Positions 6,391 through 10,547 of a DNA stretch of 10,547 nucleotides are shown here, in pieces. The position numbers and the translations under genes were made by a program. This DNA is from Syntrophomonadaceae bacterium. GTDB lineage: Bacteria; Bacillota_B; Syntrophomonadia; Syntrophomonadales; Syntrophomonadaceae. Numbering within the stretch: position 1 is the stretch's first letter; the number at the start of each line of letters is the position of its first letter. The notes beneath the pieces are model-generated. The model was given only the letters and a program-made list of their open reading frames with translations, was not told the DNA's origin and ran no database searches. Location of the stretch: NCBI GenBank assembly GCA_030627145.1, contig DAOUSQ010000024.1, positions 1 to 10,547 on the forward strand, read 5' to 3'.

Positions 6391-6466
6391 GGGGCTATGG
6401 CGCAGTTGGGAGCGCGCTTGAATGGCATTCAAGAGGTCGTGGGTTCGAATCCCACTAGCTCCACCA
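6391..6466 (+). tRNA. tRNA-Ala (anticodon GGC), CCA encoded
   Basis: This is a complete 76-base cloverleaf. The acceptor arm is GGGGCTA/TAGCTCC with discriminator A and an encoded CCA (6464-6466). The D arm is GCGC/GCGC. The anticodon arm is CTTGA-ATGGCAT-TCAAG with anticodon GGC at 6424-6426, reading GCC and GCU. The variable loop is AGGTC and the T arm is GTGGG-TTCGAAT-CCCAC. The acceptor contains the G3-U70 wobble, the identity element recognised by alanyl-tRNA synthetase, which confirms the assignment. No terminator directly follows the tRNA; the next is the T-box terminator about 45 bases on. Its position inside the leuS T-box is highly unusual. Sequence integrity argues that it is a functional gene. 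Confidence 0.97.
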
Positions 6467-6509
6467 TTTTTATATATTTTTGTCAATGATGGGTGGTACC
6501 GCGGGAAAT

Positions 6510-9058
<2,549 letters not shown>

Positions 9059-9086
9059 AAGGTAATATATTTGTAAATAACTATAT

Positions 9087-9120
9087 AAAACCGGGTGTAG
9101 TTTACAGCACCCGGTTTTTA
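9087..9120. terminator. Bidirectional terminator between leuS and rsfS
   Basis: An 11-bp stem (9087-9097 AAAACCGGGTG with 9108-9118 CACCCGGTTTT) encloses a 10-base loop. A-runs and T-runs flank it on both sides. It lies 28 bases after the leuS stop and 28 bases after the rsfS stop on the opposite strand. It can therefore terminate both converging transcripts. Confidence 0.88.
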
Positions 9121-9146
9121 TCCTTTAAGTAATAGTTTAATTCCTG

Positions 9147-9506
9147 TTACTTGACGTCTTGTATAGCTACTTCCCTGGCATCTCCCCACAGATTCTCCAG
9201 ATTATAATACTCCCTCTCTTCCTGGCGGAAAATATGAAGTATCGTTGAACTATAATCAAGAACTGCCCATAGTCCCTGCTGGCACCCCTCTTTTCGAGTA
9301 GGCACTACATTATATTCCTTAAGAGTTTTCTCAACATTATCAGCAATACTCTTTACCTGTATGATGTTCCTTCCACCAGCAATAACAAAATAATCAGCTA
9401 TAACAGTAAGGTCCTTTACATCTAAAATAACTACATCAACTGCCTTTTCTTCCAGGCAGGCACCAGCAATTATCTGCACCAGTTTGTCTTCGTTAATCAA
9501 ACACAC
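9147..9506 (-). CDS. rsfS: RsfS ribosomal silencing factor
   Basis: RsfS (YbeB/Iojap, DUF143) binds ribosomal protein uL14 on the 50S subunit and blocks 30S joining when nutrients are scarce. The 119-residue protein carries the family core: VDVVILDVKDLTVIADYFVI (about 23-42), GGRNIIQVKSIADNVE (about 44-59), GLWAVLDYSSTILHIF (about 78-93) and REYYNLENLWGDA (about 98-110). The length is typical. The GTG at 9504-9506 is only three bases beyond AGGAGG. A TTG at 9498-9500, about seven bases beyond AGGAGG, may be the true start, giving 117 residues. It is the last gene of the minus-strand nadD-yqeK-rsfS cluster, 42 bases after yqeK. Confidence 0.95.
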   Translation of the reverse strand: MCLINEDKLVQIIAGACLEEKAVDVVILDVKDLTVIADYFVIAGGRNIIQVKSIADNVEKTLKEYNVVPTRKEGCQQGLWAVLDYSSTILHIFRQEEREYYNLENLWGDAREVAIQDVK

Positions 9507-9548
9507 CCCTCCTATTTTTTTTATCAGAAATAAAGCATCATATATACC

Positions 9549-10121
9549 TTATCCCCACAATAACATTAAAAAATGATTTCTTACTAAAACCGTCCTCGGG
9601 TGAAGTATTCTTCCCTGATCTATACAATATTTTATTGTTGATTCCAACCCAACCAGCATTCCCTGGTCAAGATTTCTAAAAGCCAGGCATTTAAGCCTTT
9701 CAATTCCGGGATAATCTCGACCCGGTTCAATCATGTCAGCTAGAAAAATAATTTTATCCATCTCTTTCATTTCCACTGAGCCAAGTGTATGGAATTTCAC
9801 CGCATTGAGTATTTCTTCATCATTTATTCCCACTTCTTTTTTTAACAAATGTGCTCCTACCGGAGCATGCAGCAAGTCAGGAACCTGCCTGTCTACTTCA
9901 TTTTCAATAAGATTATTCTCTTCAGCAATAGCAAGTAACTGGTCTCCTGATATACCTTTAGCATAATCATGCAAAAGACCAGTAAGATAAGTTTTATTAG
10001 TATCAACCCCGTAATAATCAGCCAGATCCCTTGCTACGTTAGCCACCCGTAGCGAATGTTTAAAACGTTTCTCTGACAACCTGAACCTGATTATGCTGGT
10101 TGCTTCTTTATCACCAAGCAT
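9549..10121 (-). CDS. yqeK: YqeK-type HD-domain Ap4A hydrolase
   Basis: YqeK proteins are HD-superfamily symmetrical diadenosine tetraphosphatases, cleaving Ap4A to two ADP. The 190-residue protein shows the metal ligands in order: H22 (KHSLRVANVA), H51-D52 (GLLHDYAKG), H85 (LLHAPVGAHL), H111 (VKFHTLGS) and D129 (LADMIEPGRDY). This is a full set for a di-metal HD site. The start ATG at 10119-10121 is one base beyond the nadD stop. Its Shine-Dalgarno GGGAGGAGGG lies inside the nadD 3' end, so translation of the two genes is probably coupled. The neighbours nadD and rsfS are the usual ones for this family. Confidence 0.95.
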   Translation of the reverse strand: MLGDKEATSIIRFRLSEKRFKHSLRVANVARDLADYYGVDTNKTYLTGLLHDYAKGISGDQLLAIAEENNLIENEVDRQVPDLLHAPVGAHLLKKEVGINDEEILNAVKFHTLGSVEMKEMDKIIFLADMIEPGRDYPGIERLKCLAFRNLDQGMLVGLESTIKYCIDQGRILHPRTVLVRNHFLMLLWG

Positions 10122-10122
10122 T

Positions 10123-10547
10123 TTATGTTCCCTCCTCCCTATATAAACCGTGCTTATAAATGTAACACTCTACTTCGGGAGGTAAAAGATATTTTATAGG
10201 TTTATTGTTTAAAACCCGCTCCCTTATTTCACTGGATGAAATATCAAGCCCCGGTACCTGTAATTGTATTAAATTTCCCCATAAAGAAGAAGGTAACCCG
10301 GACAGGGCTTTATCATCCTTATTGATATTATACCCGGGACGAGTTACTACAATGAACTTACACATTGTTACCAGTCTCTCAACATCCTTCCACGTATCCA
10401 TGTAGAAAAGGCAATCGGCACCCATAATAACGTAAATATTCACACCCGGATAATCTTTAAGACAATAATCAACGGTATCAATAGTATAGGAATAGCCCTT
10501 TCTTTCCATTTCCATAGGAGAGATTTCAAAGAAGGAATTATCACGAA
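10123..10547 (-). CDS. nadD: NadD nicotinate-nucleotide adenylyltransferase (5' end missing)
   Basis: NadD makes deamido-NAD from nicotinate mononucleotide and ATP in NAD synthesis. The frame is open to the window edge, and translation upstream of the internal ATG at 10515 continues the family sequence (RDNSFFEISP, then MEMERKGYSYTIDTV). This ATG is therefore not the start. About 140 C-terminal residues are visible. They include the GYSYTIDT motif, IMGADCLFYMDTWKDVE, FIVVTRPGY, and the adenylyltransferase signature DISSSEIRERV. The missing N-terminal 50-60 residues should hold the GxFDPxHxGH ATP-binding motif. It is the first visible gene of the nadD-yqeK-rsfS cluster. Confidence 0.95.
   Translation of the reverse strand, partial: RDNSFFEISPMEMERKGYSYTIDTVDYCLKDYPGVNIYVIMGADCLFYMDTWKDVERLVTMCKFIVVTRPGYNINKDDKALSGLPSSLWGNLIQLQVPGLDISSSEIRERVLNNKPIKYLLPPEVECYIYKHGLYREEGT

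Noticed and set aside
6234..6428. Minus-strand open frame of 64 codons across the T-box and tRNA
   Set aside because: The region is explained by RNA structures on the plus strand.

Overview
The window looks like chromosomal DNA of a low-GC member of the Bacillota, most likely class Clostridia. This rests on a T-box riboswitch in front of leuS, strong AGGAGG-type ribosome binding sites, a DUF1540 protein, and a dispersed nadD-yqeK-rsfS / leuS / comEA-comEC gene set that is familiar in clostridial genomes. I cannot name a genus.

Layout. (1) 1-1402 is a graveyard of mobile DNA on the minus strand: a decayed IS256-family transposase (about 125-752) abuts the C-terminal half of a decayed large serine recombinase (about 741-1402). 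(2) 1399-4605, minus strand, carries the DNA-uptake genes comEC (771 aa, with a complete metallo-beta-lactamase motif) and comEA, separated by about 250 bp of hairpin-rich non-coding DNA. A palindromic repeat at 1406-1434 supplies the last residues of ComEC. (3) 4698-5427 is a two-gene minus-strand unit of unrecognised proteins (104 and 89 aa) ending in a strong terminator. (4) 5642-5915 is a small minus-strand DUF1540 gene (55 aa) with its own terminator. (5) 6184-9118, plus strand, is the leuS unit: an excellent sigma-A promoter, a T-box leader, leuS and a terminator. (6) 9147-10547, minus strand, carries nadD (N-terminus cut by the window edge), yqeK and rsfS, which converge on leuS and share its terminator region.

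The most unusual element is the leuS leader. A complete, CCA-encoding tRNA-Ala(GGC) gene lies inside the T-box riboswitch, between the Stem I/specifier domain and the antiterminator/terminator domain. Transcripts from the upstream promoter would make this tRNA whether or not the T-box terminates, and processing of the tRNA would cut the riboswitch in two. The downstream leuS gene is also abnormal. It is full length and well conserved but has one in-frame TAG at codon 231, at the entrance to the editing domain. This could be a true pseudogene, a sequencing error, or recoding; sequence alone cannot decide.

Together the genes cover DNA import (ComEA, ComEC), leucine charging (LeuRS under T-box control), NAD synthesis (NadD), Ap4A turnover (YqeK) and ribosome silencing (RsfS).
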